From: Chlamydiota bacterium
Lineage (GTDB): Bacteria > Chlamydiota > Chlamydiia > Chlamydiales > Waddliaceae
Reading direction: 5' to 3'
Length of the DNA stretch: 7,865 nucleotides
Assembly (NCBI GenBank): GCA_011065005.1
Contig: JAAKFP010000107.1
Location: forward strand, 1 to 7,865
A program made the position numbers and the translations under genes. Shown here piece after piece: positions 1 to 5,663 of the stretch (position 1 is the stretch's first letter; every line of letters begins with the position of its first letter). The notes under the pieces were generated by a model that was not told the origin of the DNA, did no database searches, and saw only the letters and a program-made list of their open reading frames with translations.

Positions 1-60
1 GGTTGAAATCTCATTAATTCTGTGCAGAGTGCTTAAGAAAGAATGAAAAGGAGGAGAAAA

Positions 61-93
61 ATGACAAAAAAGTTATTCAAACTGGCTTTCTAG
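61..93 (+). CDS. Micro-ORF of 10 codons with a perfect ribosome binding site
   Basis: An AAGGAGGAG Shine-Dalgarno lies 4-5 bases before an ATG that opens MTKKLFKLAF and then stops. The start resembles the first residues of a signal peptide or a leader: two lysines, then hydrophobic residues. It is followed by a run of seven T. No hairpin precedes the T run, so it is not an evident terminator. It could be a leader peptide, or the 5' stub of a gene destroyed when the adjacent palindromic element arrived. No reading frame beyond the stop continues it convincingly. The RBS is certain; a functional product is not. Confidence 0.25.
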   Translation: MTKKLFKLAF

Positions 94-123
94 GGGTGAT
101 TTTTTTATAGTCCGAATTGCTGG

Positions 124-255
124 TTCAGACAATGGCGTTAACTTAAGAAATAAAATTAAACGCAAAGGCGCCAAGACGCAAAGAACACCTTAATTTCTTT
201 GCGTCTTTGCGCCTTTGCGTTTAAAATCTCGCTTAAGTTGACATCATTGTCTGAA
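124..255. repeat. Palindromic interspersed repeat (MITE/REP-like hairpin)
   Basis: The outer ends TTCAGACAATG (124-134) and CATTGTCTGAA (245-255) are perfect inverted copies. The inner arms at 158-185 and 195-222 are 28 nt each with one mismatch and enclose a 9-nt loop. Between them lie the less conserved matches TTAACTTAAG and CTTAAGTTGA. The inner motif, built on AACGCAAAGGCG and AGACGCAAAG, is one I recognise as recurring in intergenic DNA of unrelated bacterial phyla. There it yields spurious peptides ending like FFASWRLCV. No transposase is encoded, so the element is non-autonomous. It lies between the micro-ORF and the zinc-ribbon operon. As RNA it would fold into one long hairpin. A TTGACA at 238-243 resembles a -35 box, but no good -10 follows it. 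Confidence 0.85.
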
Positions 256-322
256 CAGTTGCGGAATTGGTTGAAAGGATTCAAGAAATCTGGAAAATGA
301 TGTTTGTAAAGGAGAGAACGAG

Positions 323-529
323 ATGTGGCCAAAGTTTTATCGTGATTACCCTGTTGATGAGTCTTTAAATCAGCAGCAGGTGGAACCGGGAAAAGGGATC
401 GTTGGATGTGAAATGCACGATTTAAATGGTTGGGGAGAGAGCTGCCATATCCCAAAAAAGAGAAAAAAGGGCTTGCTACGGTCTTTGTTTGTCTCAATAT
501 TTGGAAAGAGAAAAAGGAAATCATTGTAG
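323..529 (+). CDS. Small basic protein, unknown function (68 aa)
   Basis: I do not recognise the family. The ATG follows a strong AAAGGAGAG site at 6-nt spacing, so the start is secure. The N-terminal half is polar and opens MWPKFYRDYP. A middle segment has two cysteines (C29, C41) around GCEMHDLNGWGESC. The C-terminal third is two basic clusters, PKKRKK (44-49) and KRKRK (62-66), flanking a short amphipathic or hydrophobic stretch, GLLRSLFVSIF (50-60). That tail could bind membrane or nucleic acid, and the two basic clusters also resemble a bipartite nuclear localisation signal. The next gene starts 7 bp after the stop, so the two are almost certainly cotranscribed and translationally coupled. 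The protein has no signal peptide and is probably cytoplasmic or effector-like. Confidence 0.72.
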   Translation: MWPKFYRDYPVDESLNQQQVEPGKGIVGCEMHDLNGWGESCHIPKKRKKGLLRSLFVSIFGKRKRKSL

Positions 530-536
530 GGTTGAT

Positions 537-740
537 ATGGGGCAGAAGGGAGAACACACCTGGGATATTGTGATTCATTACCATCGTTGCCCAGAATGTG
601 GGTATATTATTGAAAGCCGTCAAGGTTTTACCTTTCGGGCGGGGAAGTATCAAAAAGAAGTGGTTTGTGATCGGTGTGATCATGAGTTTCTTGTGGTTTT
701 CGTCGGCGCTTCGAATGCTACGAAAAGGAATAAAATTTAG
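537..740 (+). CDS. Zinc-ribbon small protein (67 aa)
   Basis: The start is the ATG of MGQKGEHTWD, five bases after an AGGG site that overlaps the preceding stop. The frame is open further upstream to 426, but that extension lies inside the preceding gene and has no RBS. The protein carries two CxxC knuckles, CPEC (C18, C21) and CDRC (C44, C47), 22 residues apart, as in a rubredoxin-like zinc ribbon. HYH (14-16) could assist or structure the site. The segment between them, GYIIESRQGFTFRAGKYQKE, would form the beta strands. The short hydrophobic tail FLVVFVGASN is unusual for a zinc ribbon. The last 23 bp overlap the 3' end of the convergent glycosyltransferase gene. Zinc binding is strongly suggested; the biological role is unknown. 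It could be a nucleic-acid-binding or assembly adaptor working with the basic protein encoded immediately upstream. Confidence 0.8.
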   Translation: MGQKGEHTWDIVIHYHRCPECGYIIESRQGFTFRAGKYQKEVVCDRCDHEFLVVFVGASNATKRNKI

Positions 741-1938
741 ATAGTTTGCTTGCTGCGATCATGATCACAAAAGGGATTAATGGGAGGTGAAATCTATCCT
801 GCGCTTGGATTAGGAGAAATGGAACAGAAAGAATGACAATCGAACAGCAAAGGAAAATATCCTTTCTTTGGAAGGTTTTTTCTTTAATCTTTGAAATGAT
901 GGAGATAAGAAAGGTGCCCATTACAAGATAGTATATCAAATTGGCAGAAATTTTCAGGGGCAGGTACGCGGCTTCGCTTAATCCATTTGTTATTCCTATT
1001 TTATTCCATGTTACGGAAATTGACTCCGATTTCATGGCGATGTAAAAACGTTTTAGGATAAGCTTAAAATACTCCCAGGGATGTTGAGAGATGTATTCAA
1101 GAGCTTTTTTTCGGAGAAAATGATCTCTTTCTAGCTGTCCCATATTTTTGATGTTTATTCCGTCTACAACGTCATCTATTTTATTGTATCCTTCAGTAGA
1201 ATTGGGGTTGTTCCCCATCCATAGGTTATGCCCAAAATTTGCTGAAACTAAGACATAACTTCCAAATTTGTGATAATTTCGATATCCCCAAGGCAGGCAG
1301 ACTGTGAGAACCATAGCGGTTACGATAACAGCTCTCACAACACCTTGACGCAGCTTTTTCGAGTGTGTCCATGCGAGAACAGGTAGTAGTAGTCCCATGA
1401 TTAGGGCTTGTGGTCGAACCAATGTGGCGGCTCCGTAGAGAAATCCAGAGATTACTGTTTTCCGATTCCAAGGATGATCCTCGTCAAAGCTTCGCCAGGA
1501 GAAATAGGCTGCCCAAACGATCAGGGCAGTAAAAAGCAGTTCTGATGCAAAAATTGTGGTATAGAAAAGGAATCCTGGGTAGATAGCAACGGCTACAGCT
1601 GCTACCCGTGCGACAGAGGTACTGTATATCTTTTGGGTTAGAGCAAAAGTTCCCATGACCAAAGCAATATAGCAAATTATATTTGCGAGAAAGGCTATGT
1701 AGTAGTGATTACCTCCGATAAGATAGAAGGCTGCTAAGTAAATAGAATATCCTGGGGCCCAGAACATATTGATGTGGGCATCATCGTTGTAAAGGCCTTG
1801 CCCCGCAGCCATGGCTGCACTTCTTTGATGGTAGATAATTTGATCGGATATAGGTTCATTCGGTACCAGGCACACCCATATTGTTGATAAAACGGCAGTA
1901 AGAATAAATAAGGATGTGACGACCTTTTTTGACATCAC
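718..1938 (-). CDS. GT-C membrane glycosyltransferase, PMT/ArnT-like (GT39/GT83 type)
   Basis: This is a polytopic membrane protein of about 405 aa with roughly ten hydrophobic segments, for example 7-25, 63-75, 80-100, 108-130, 134-147, 165-190, 200-216, 330-348, 361-378 and 386-396. GT-C landmarks are in order: an acidic residue in the first periplasmic loop (SDQIIYH, D32); FWAPGYSIYLA (59-69); SELLF (132-136); LVRP (173-176); PWGYRNY (216-222); GNNPNSTEGY (242-251); and QDRFHLPLIPF near the end. Such enzymes transfer sugars from polyprenyl-phosphate donors to lipid A, protein or other envelope acceptors on the periplasmic side; the substrate here cannot be read from sequence. The first two codons are GTG ATG, so the real start may be 1935. 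No strong SD is present. The gap of 8-11 bp after the lipoprotein stop suggests coupled translation. At 405 aa it sits at the short end of the family. Confidence 0.88.
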   Translation of the reverse strand: MMSKKVVTSLFILTAVLSTIWVCLVPNEPISDQIIYHQRSAAMAAGQGLYNDDAHINMFWAPGYSIYLAAFYLIGGNHYYIAFLANIICYIALVMGTFALTQKIYSTSVARVAAVAVAIYPGFLFYTTIFASELLFTALIVWAAYFSWRSFDEDHPWNRKTVISGFLYGAATLVRPQALIMGLLLPVLAWTHSKKLRQGVVRAVIVTAMVLTVCLPWGYRNYHKFGSYVLVSANFGHNLWMGNNPNSTEGYNKIDDVVDGINIKNMGQLERDHFLRKKALEYISQHPWEYFKLILKRFYIAMKSESISVTWNKIGITNGLSEAAYLPLKISANLIYYLVMGTFLISIISKIKEKTFQRKDIFLCCSIVILSVPFLLIQAQDRFHLPLIPFVIMIAASKLSKFYSFS

Positions 1939-1946
1939 TATACCGC

Positions 1947-3035
1947 TTAATTATTGAGAGGAATCGTTAAAATGGGAACATCGGGAGCGCCCATCTGCAA
2001 TGCGAGTAATTGTGAAACGAGAGAGAACGTCGACTTCGATGCGAGATCGCGGTCGTCGATATAGAAATTGACACCTCTATAGTTCACCATTGCTGCAACA
2101 TCACAACGATTTTCAGACCCTGAATGGATCGTCATAATTCCGTCGAGAACTTCGTCCCAATTGAATCTCCGTCCTTGGGAATCGGCGGTGACAGTTACTT
2201 TTCCACACAGTTCATGCTGTGTGGGAACGTGTACGCCTTGTGAAAGGAAGTAGAATAAATTCAGAGGGGAACGGGTATCGATAACGATTTCATCCCTTTG
2301 ATGTTTTTTTCCGTGGTAGGGAACCATTCGAATACGTTCTGTGCCCGGTTCGATGTCTAGCAACTGCCATATTCTATTGAGAGTGGAATGGTTGACCTGA
2401 CTTCCATCAAGGACGAGATAGTAATCCACATGACTGCTTTTTGGTTCTTTTTCCCCAATGATGTCTATACCATTTTGCAGTTCTACGTCTCTAAAAAGGC
2501 GGCAGAGTTCCAGAAATTCTCTATATTGCGGCATTACGTCCGGAGTGGGGCTTGAGGCCGTAAAAGCATTCTGGATTCCGTTCATTTTCTGTACGCAACA
2601 GCGGAGGATTCGATCGATTCTCCATCCAGAGGTTTGTAGAATCGCTATGGTTGACATTTTGATGGGTGAAAGGAGTTCTTTGACGAAATTATCACCGCGA
2701 AGCTGTTGATAGGTTGTTGTCGGTTTTTCTATGAAGTCAACACCTACTTTTGGGATAAAGACCATGGGGCCATGAGCGCTACCTCCTTCGGTAACTTTCA
2801 GCTCAGCACTTATGTTGCGTTTGAGTTCATAGGCAGAGGACATTATGCCTATTTGGAGGAATGTGGGGGTGTCGCGGTAACGCAAACGGACGATATTCAT
2901 AAGAAGTTGAGAGTCCATACTTTGTTGGACTGATTTGTTGTAGGCCATGCTATCATATTTGAGGCACTGAGGTCCTATTTTCCCGCAACATCCTGTTAAT
3001 AAGAGACAGCTGATTAATAAATTTATGCATTTCAT
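1947..3035 (-). CDS. Conserved uncharacterised lipoprotein (362 aa)
   Basis: The N-terminus is a lipoprotein signal: MK, a hydrophobic stretch, then a LTGC lipobox with lipidated Cys at 16. The ATG follows GGGAG at 9-nt spacing. Conserved-looking blocks are SQLLMNIVRLRYRDTPTFLQ (42-61), RSPLNLFYFLSQGVHVP (255-271), MVNYRGVNFYIDDRDLASKS (316-335) and the C-terminal VPILTIPL. I recognise this block order from uncharacterised lipoproteins scattered in Gram-negative bacteria and know of no assigned biochemical function. Residue 17 after the lipid Cys is another Cys rather than Asp, so inner-membrane retention of the +2 Asp type is not indicated and outer-membrane sorting is likely. It is the first gene of an operon with the GT-C glycosyltransferase, which suggests an envelope role. 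That link is inference from position only. Confidence 0.85.
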   Translation of the reverse strand: MKCINLLISCLLLTGCCGKIGPQCLKYDSMAYNKSVQQSMDSQLLMNIVRLRYRDTPTFLQIGIMSSAYELKRNISAELKVTEGGSAHGPMVFIPKVGVDFIEKPTTTYQQLRGDNFVKELLSPIKMSTIAILQTSGWRIDRILRCCVQKMNGIQNAFTASSPTPDVMPQYREFLELCRLFRDVELQNGIDIIGEKEPKSSHVDYYLVLDGSQVNHSTLNRIWQLLDIEPGTERIRMVPYHGKKHQRDEIVIDTRSPLNLFYFLSQGVHVPTQHELCGKVTVTADSQGRRFNWDEVLDGIMTIHSGSENRCDVAAMVNYRGVNFYIDDRDLASKSTFSLVSQLLALQMGAPDVPILTIPLNN

Positions 3036-3062
3036 AGTTCTTTACTCCCGGTCATGGGATAG

Positions 3063-3091
3063 AATTTAACTCTAAAAGGGATATCTTTCAA
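3063..3091 (-). promoter_or_regulatory. Candidate promoter for the lipoprotein-glycosyltransferase operon
   Basis: Read on the minus strand, TTGAAA (3091-3086) is followed by a 17-bp spacer and TAAATT (3068-3063), which lies about 28 bp upstream of the lipoprotein ATG. The -35 matches 5/6 of the sigma70 consensus and the -10 only 4/6. Its position and spacing are right, but the -10 is weak. Confidence 0.35.
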
Positions 3092-3142
3092 GTCTTTTTC
3101 GTAAAAAAACATACATCCAAATACTCAGTGCTTGAATAAAAT

Positions 3143-3215
3143 CTATCAGGATAGACACGATGGACAGGATAAAAAAAACAGATATTCATCCTTCCTATCC
3201 TACCCATTCTGATAG
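3143..3215. repeat. Second palindromic interspersed repeat
   Basis: Arms of 28 nt at 3143-3170 and 3188-3215 pair at 20 of 28 positions without gaps. They are separated by a 17-nt A-rich loop that includes an A8 run. The arms begin CTATCAG and end in the GGAT core. The wording, with GATAGACACGATGGACAGGAT on one strand, is of a kind I have seen as intergenic repeats in many unrelated bacteria. It is different from the element at 124-255. It sits between the small basic gene and the lipoprotein gene, where it could act as a transcript-end or mRNA-processing hairpin. No coding sequence belongs to it. Confidence 0.6.
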
Positions 3216-3261
3216 GTTTTTCCGACTGCTAATTATCTGGAGAAAGAGATTAGGAAGTGTG

Positions 3262-3285
3262 ATAAAATAAGCAGAAGTATTCTGC
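3262..3285 (-). terminator. Intrinsic terminator of the small basic gene
   Basis: Read on the minus strand, GCAGAA-tac-TTCTGC (3285-3271) forms a 6-bp stem with a 3-nt loop. It is followed directly by TTATTTTAT and begins 5 bp after the stop codon of the 35-aa gene. The stem is short and the T tract is interrupted, so termination may be only partial. The position right behind the stop supports both the terminator and the reality of the small gene. Confidence 0.5.
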
Positions 3286-3290
3286 AGAGA

Positions 3291-3398
3291 TTAACCTTTA
3301 CTCTGTTTTTTATCCCGTTTCTTAGCTTTTCGCTCTTTGGCGGACAGTGTAGGTTTTTTTTTCTCGTTTTTACGGTGCTTTACTTTTTCTTTCGTCAT
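3291..3398 (-). CDS. Very basic 35-aa protein, unknown function
   Basis: An ATG at 3398, preceded by AAAGG at about 10-nt spacing, opens a 35-residue frame. It starts MTKEKVKHRKNEKKK and ends KAKKRDKKQSKG. More than half of the residues are Lys or Arg. There is no Cys, and only four residues (V6, L18 and the alanines of SAKERKAKK aside) are at all hydrophobic. It has its own RBS and is followed by a candidate intrinsic terminator, both typical of a true gene. It resembles the small Lys-rich nucleic-acid- or ribosome-associated proteins of bacteria, but I cannot assign a family. An unstructured, RNA- or DNA-binding role is inferred from composition only. It is too short for standard gene callers. 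Confidence 0.6.
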   Translation of the reverse strand: MTKEKVKHRKNEKKKPTLSAKERKAKKRDKKQSKG

Positions 3399-3480
3399 AC
3401 AAAAACTACCTTTTAATTCCTTTCAAGCTTATCACGAATGTTCCATTTTTGATACATATTTACCATACTCAGGTCGAATT

Positions 3481-3532
3481 GGGGTCAGGTATGACCTGGC
3501 TTGAGTTTCTAAATTATTCACTAGGGTCTGAC
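3481..3532. repeat. REP-like palindrome between genes
   Basis: GGGGTCAGG runs into CAGGT-atg-ACCTG (3486-3498), a 5-bp perfect stem with a 3-nt loop. A related GGGTCTGAC follows at 3524-3532. GGGTCAGG/GGGTCTGAC words of this kind are common in REP units mobilised by single-strand-transposase (RAYT) families, though no such transposase is present here. The rest of 3399-3650 shows no gene. The only ORF, 22 codons starting inside this palindrome, has no RBS. The stretch is otherwise featureless and has no clear terminator for the LRR gene that ends at 3651. Confidence 0.3.
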
Positions 3533-3650
3533 GCAACCTTTTGGTCCACAGTGAATTAAGTTTTCAAGAATTTGCAACAAAGCAGATGAAGATGTTGTGG
3601 TAGCAGAAATGTATAAGTTATTTTTGCCCAGATCCTAAGGTGTTCGGTAT

Positions 3651-5336
3651 TTATGACTTGTGTGATTTCGGATAGATACACTCCTCTATTTTCCCCGAAG
3701 AAATCTTAGAGTAATACAGTTTTAAAAAACCGGGTTGTTCATCGATAATTGGATGTATATTTGCTTCTAAGAACGTTTCCATTCCTGTCATCAGTTGTAT
3801 ATCGATATGATTAGTACCGGACTGAATAAGGGCTTGAAGAGAGGAAATAAATTTTACCAGAGCTAAACCTGACGCATCATTTCTAAACGAAATAAGAGAA
3901 AGTTTTCTCGGAGCTGGAAAAAGCTTTTCGCATCCTCTAAGATCGAGAGTTTTAAGGTGGAGTTTCCGTAAAGAAGAAAGAGAGTCAGCGGTTAATTCTG
4001 AGCATTTTGCAAGTCGGAAAGAATTGACCGAAGGAAATAGAGGTTGTATACGTTCGATAATTCTAGAGAGGGTTTCATCATCAATGGGAAGCCCTTTTAA
4101 AAAGCCCAAATGGGTGACAAAACTAGTAGCAGGACAATAGGTAAGGGGTGATTTGGGATCTGAAAACTCACCAATAAGTTCATCTGCGTTTTCATTTGCA
4201 ACATAATTTTTGATAGCCTCTAACAAGGAATGATTTAGGTCATCAAGCTTGGCTTGGGCATTATTGTCTGTGTCGGTTACAATAATGAGATTTTTTCGAA
4301 GGGCATCGAGTTCGTTAAAACCTCCGGTTATATTACTTCCTCTTAAATCAAAACAGTGGATGTTCGGAAAGCATTCACGAATCTTCTGAAGAGTTTCAAC
4401 TGGTATAGTACAGTTATTTAATCTCAGTGTTTTAATTTCTGAAACAACAGGTGAATTTTTTGGAAATTCGATAGTGTCGGTTGATTGAATAGAGAGGACA
4501 TCAATTTCGTGAGGAGAAGAAAGGATTCTAGTTACAACTTCTTTGTTTTCAATATCCTGATAATTTAGATGCAGTGTGAGCATTCCATCGGAATAGATGA
4601 GGGAGTCAATATCTGTTATTTGTGGCATCTTAGGATCTTTAGTACAGGAAAATTCAGTTAAAGGAGAACGGTAAGACTCACCGTCCTCTTTTTTAAGTTC
4701 TGTTTCGGTTTTGCTCGCCTGTCTCTCTGTAAAGTTGATTCCTTTCCAACTGAAAAGGTGGGCTGCCGTTATTTGTTCTCTGTTCTGTTCGTGGCGAGTG
4801 AATTTTATTCCTTGAAATAGTGGCGATTCGAAAAGACCGCTTATTGTGTCAAAATTGTTTCTTGTGAGAGCGGAGAGTTTGTCAAGAATGTTCAGTTGTG
4901 GTGCTGATTGTATCTCTTTTTCGTGAGGTTTGTCCTTTGACTTTTCTGGTATTTTGTATATTGAAGGGTTCCAGAGCCCAGGTGGAATAAGAAATACTGA
5001 TACGAAAATGGCCGCGATTGATTTGCAGAGATCAACGGAAATGTTAGAGAGAGAATGGTGTTCTTGTCCAACGACAAGAAGAATTACATGACACAAAAGA
5101 GTCACTCCTAATTGAGGTATAGTTATTACAGCAAAAAGTGGAAGAACAATGACAGCAATGCGACTCGCTATTGCTTTGAGCCCTTTTAATGCAAATGATG
5201 TCCCCTCCTTATTAGGGGTCGAGCAGATATCAATCAGTTGCACTGTCCATGATATCATTGTCCCTTCTTTTGGAAGGATTCGTTGTTGAAGTTTTTCCGG
5301 CCATGAAAGTTGGGAGAGAGTTGGTTCTGTTGTCAT
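3651..5336 (-). CDS. Membrane-hairpin leucine-rich-repeat protein (561 aa), Inc/effector-like
   Basis: I chose the ATG at 5336 (MTTEPTLSQL) because AAGGA precedes it by 8 nt. The frame also offers a TTG at 5369, but that codon overlaps the predicted -10 box. Residues 55-90 form a bilobed hydrophobic hairpin broken by a PQLG turn, and a further hydrophobic segment spans 104-122. From about 130 the protein is soluble. LRR-like units with the LxxLxLxxC pattern of Cys-containing LRRs appear at 299-335 (IKTLRLNNC..., FPNIHCFDLRGSNIT) and 434-472 (FPSVNSFRLAKCSELT, LKTLDLRGCEKL). The remainder is poorly conserved-looking. A closely spaced hydrophobic pair in an otherwise soluble protein is the hallmark of chlamydial inclusion-membrane (Inc) proteins, and LRRs commonly bind partner proteins. 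A host-facing membrane protein is an inference. It is divergently transcribed from the Cys/Ser-rich gene. Confidence 0.8.
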   Translation of the reverse strand: MTTEPTLSQLSWPEKLQQRILPKEGTMISWTVQLIDICSTPNKEGTSFALKGLKAIASRIAVIVLPLFAVITIPQLGVTLLCHVILLVVGQEHHSLSNISVDLCKSIAAIFVSVFLIPPGLWNPSIYKIPEKSKDKPHEKEIQSAPQLNILDKLSALTRNNFDTISGLFESPLFQGIKFTRHEQNREQITAAHLFSWKGINFTERQASKTETELKKEDGESYRSPLTEFSCTKDPKMPQITDIDSLIYSDGMLTLHLNYQDIENKEVVTRILSSPHEIDVLSIQSTDTIEFPKNSPVVSEIKTLRLNNCTIPVETLQKIRECFPNIHCFDLRGSNITGGFNELDALRKNLIIVTDTDNNAQAKLDDLNHSLLEAIKNYVANENADELIGEFSDPKSPLTYCPATSFVTHLGFLKGLPIDDETLSRIIERIQPLFPSVNSFRLAKCSELTADSLSSLRKLHLKTLDLRGCEKLFPAPRKLSLISFRNDASGLALVKFISSLQALIQSGTNHIDIQLMTGMETFLEANIHPIIDEQPGFLKLYYSKISSGKIEECIYPKSHKS

Positions 5337-5368
5337 AATTATTGTCCTTGTTAGGTTTTTGATTCGCA

Positions 5369-5398
5369 ATTCTACGTTAAGGTATGTTTATTTGTAAA
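5369..5398 (-). promoter_or_regulatory. Promoter of the LRR membrane-protein gene
   Basis: On the minus strand, TTTACA (5398-5393), an 18-bp spacer and TAGAAT (5374-5369) match 5/6 and 5/6 of the sigma70-type consensus. Transcription would begin near 5362, leaving a leader of about 25 nt before the ATG at 5336 with its AAGGA site. This excludes the upstream TTG as the start. Confidence 0.6.
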
Positions 5399-5409
5399 AT
5401 TGTTTTACA

Positions 5410-5426
5410 CCTAATTTTCCGGAAAA
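5410..5426 (-). promoter_or_regulatory. Left copy of a 17-bp promoter-proximal box
   Basis: Read in the direction of the LRR gene the box is TTTTCCGGAAAATTAGG. It contains a perfect 12-bp palindrome, TTTTCCGGAAAA (5415-5426), and ends 11 bp before the -35. The same box, 15 of 17 identical, stands before the divergent gene's promoter in the matching orientation. It is probably a binding site for a transcription factor; which one is unknown. Confidence 0.45.
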
Positions 5427-5478
5427 ATTACAACTAGGTCCATTAAGGCTCTGATGATGAAGCGACTAGTGAAAATTA

Positions 5479-5501
5479 CCTAGTTATAAATTATAACCAG
5501 G
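5479..5501. promoter_or_regulatory. Operator-like palindrome in the divergent control region
   Basis: Two 11-bp arms, CCTAGTTATAA and TTATAACCAGG, flank a single central A with one mismatch pair, giving an inner 15-bp perfect palindrome, GTTATAAATTATAAC. It lies midway between the two divergent promoters. Its left edge, ACCTAGTT (5478-5485), is repeated in inverted form as AACTAGGT at 5432-5439. The shape is that of a dimeric repressor or activator site. Confidence 0.45.
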
Positions 5502-5565
5502 CGATTCAACTGATTTTACGCTTAAGTTGCTTTCTGTAAGAGGGTTAAAGGGGGGGCGGTTATAG

Positions 5566-5582
5566 TTTTCCGAGAAATTAGG
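5566..5582 (+). promoter_or_regulatory. Right copy of the 17-bp promoter-proximal box
   Basis: TTTTCCGAGAAATTAGG differs at two positions from the left box when both are read toward their own genes. It ends 18 bp before the -35 of the Cys/Ser-rich gene. A G7 homopolymer lies at 5550-5556, just upstream, and is a possible length-variable tract. Together the two boxes make the 5337-5663 region look like a shared, co-regulated divergent promoter. Confidence 0.45.
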
Positions 5583-5600
5583 TTTACATGCACAGAAATG

Positions 5601-5629
5601 TTGAAAGAAATCTCAAAAGCAGATACAAT
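5601..5629 (+). promoter_or_regulatory. Promoter of the Cys/Ser-rich small protein gene
   Basis: TTGAAA (5601-5606), a 17-bp spacer and TACAAT (5624-5629) match the sigma70 consensus at 5/6 and 5/6 with ideal spacing. Transcription would start near 5636, giving a leader of about 28 nt. No real Shine-Dalgarno precedes the ATG at 5664, so translation initiation may be weak or of a leaderless-like kind. Confidence 0.6.
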
Positions 5630-5663
5630 GCTCATGTTTTAACTAAAATACAGAGTTGTAGCG

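Noticed and set aside
238..266. Promoter from the TTGACA in the repeat's right arm
   Set aside because: No TATAAT-like box at 16-19 bp; the candidate positions read GCGGAA/CGGAAT.
426..536. Upstream extension of the zinc-ribbon frame
   Set aside because: It lies within the preceding gene in another frame, lacks an RBS, and the ATG at 537 has AGGG at proper spacing.
156..683. Minus-strand ORF of 175 codons crossing the left repeat
   Set aside because: It is antisense to the two RBS-supported plus-strand genes and its C-terminus is the peptide that this repeat family produces in many genomes; no RBS.
1226..1675. Two alternative-frame minus-strand ORFs (1226-1471, 1484-1675)
   Set aside because: They are embedded in the glycosyltransferase gene and have low-quality composition and no start signals.
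2458..2933. Two plus-strand ORFs inside the lipoprotein gene
   Set aside because: They are antisense to a gene with lipobox and conserved blocks; no RBS.
4892..5077. Minus-strand ORF in another frame of the LRR gene
   Set aside because: Overlaps the membrane-segment coding region and has no independent signal.
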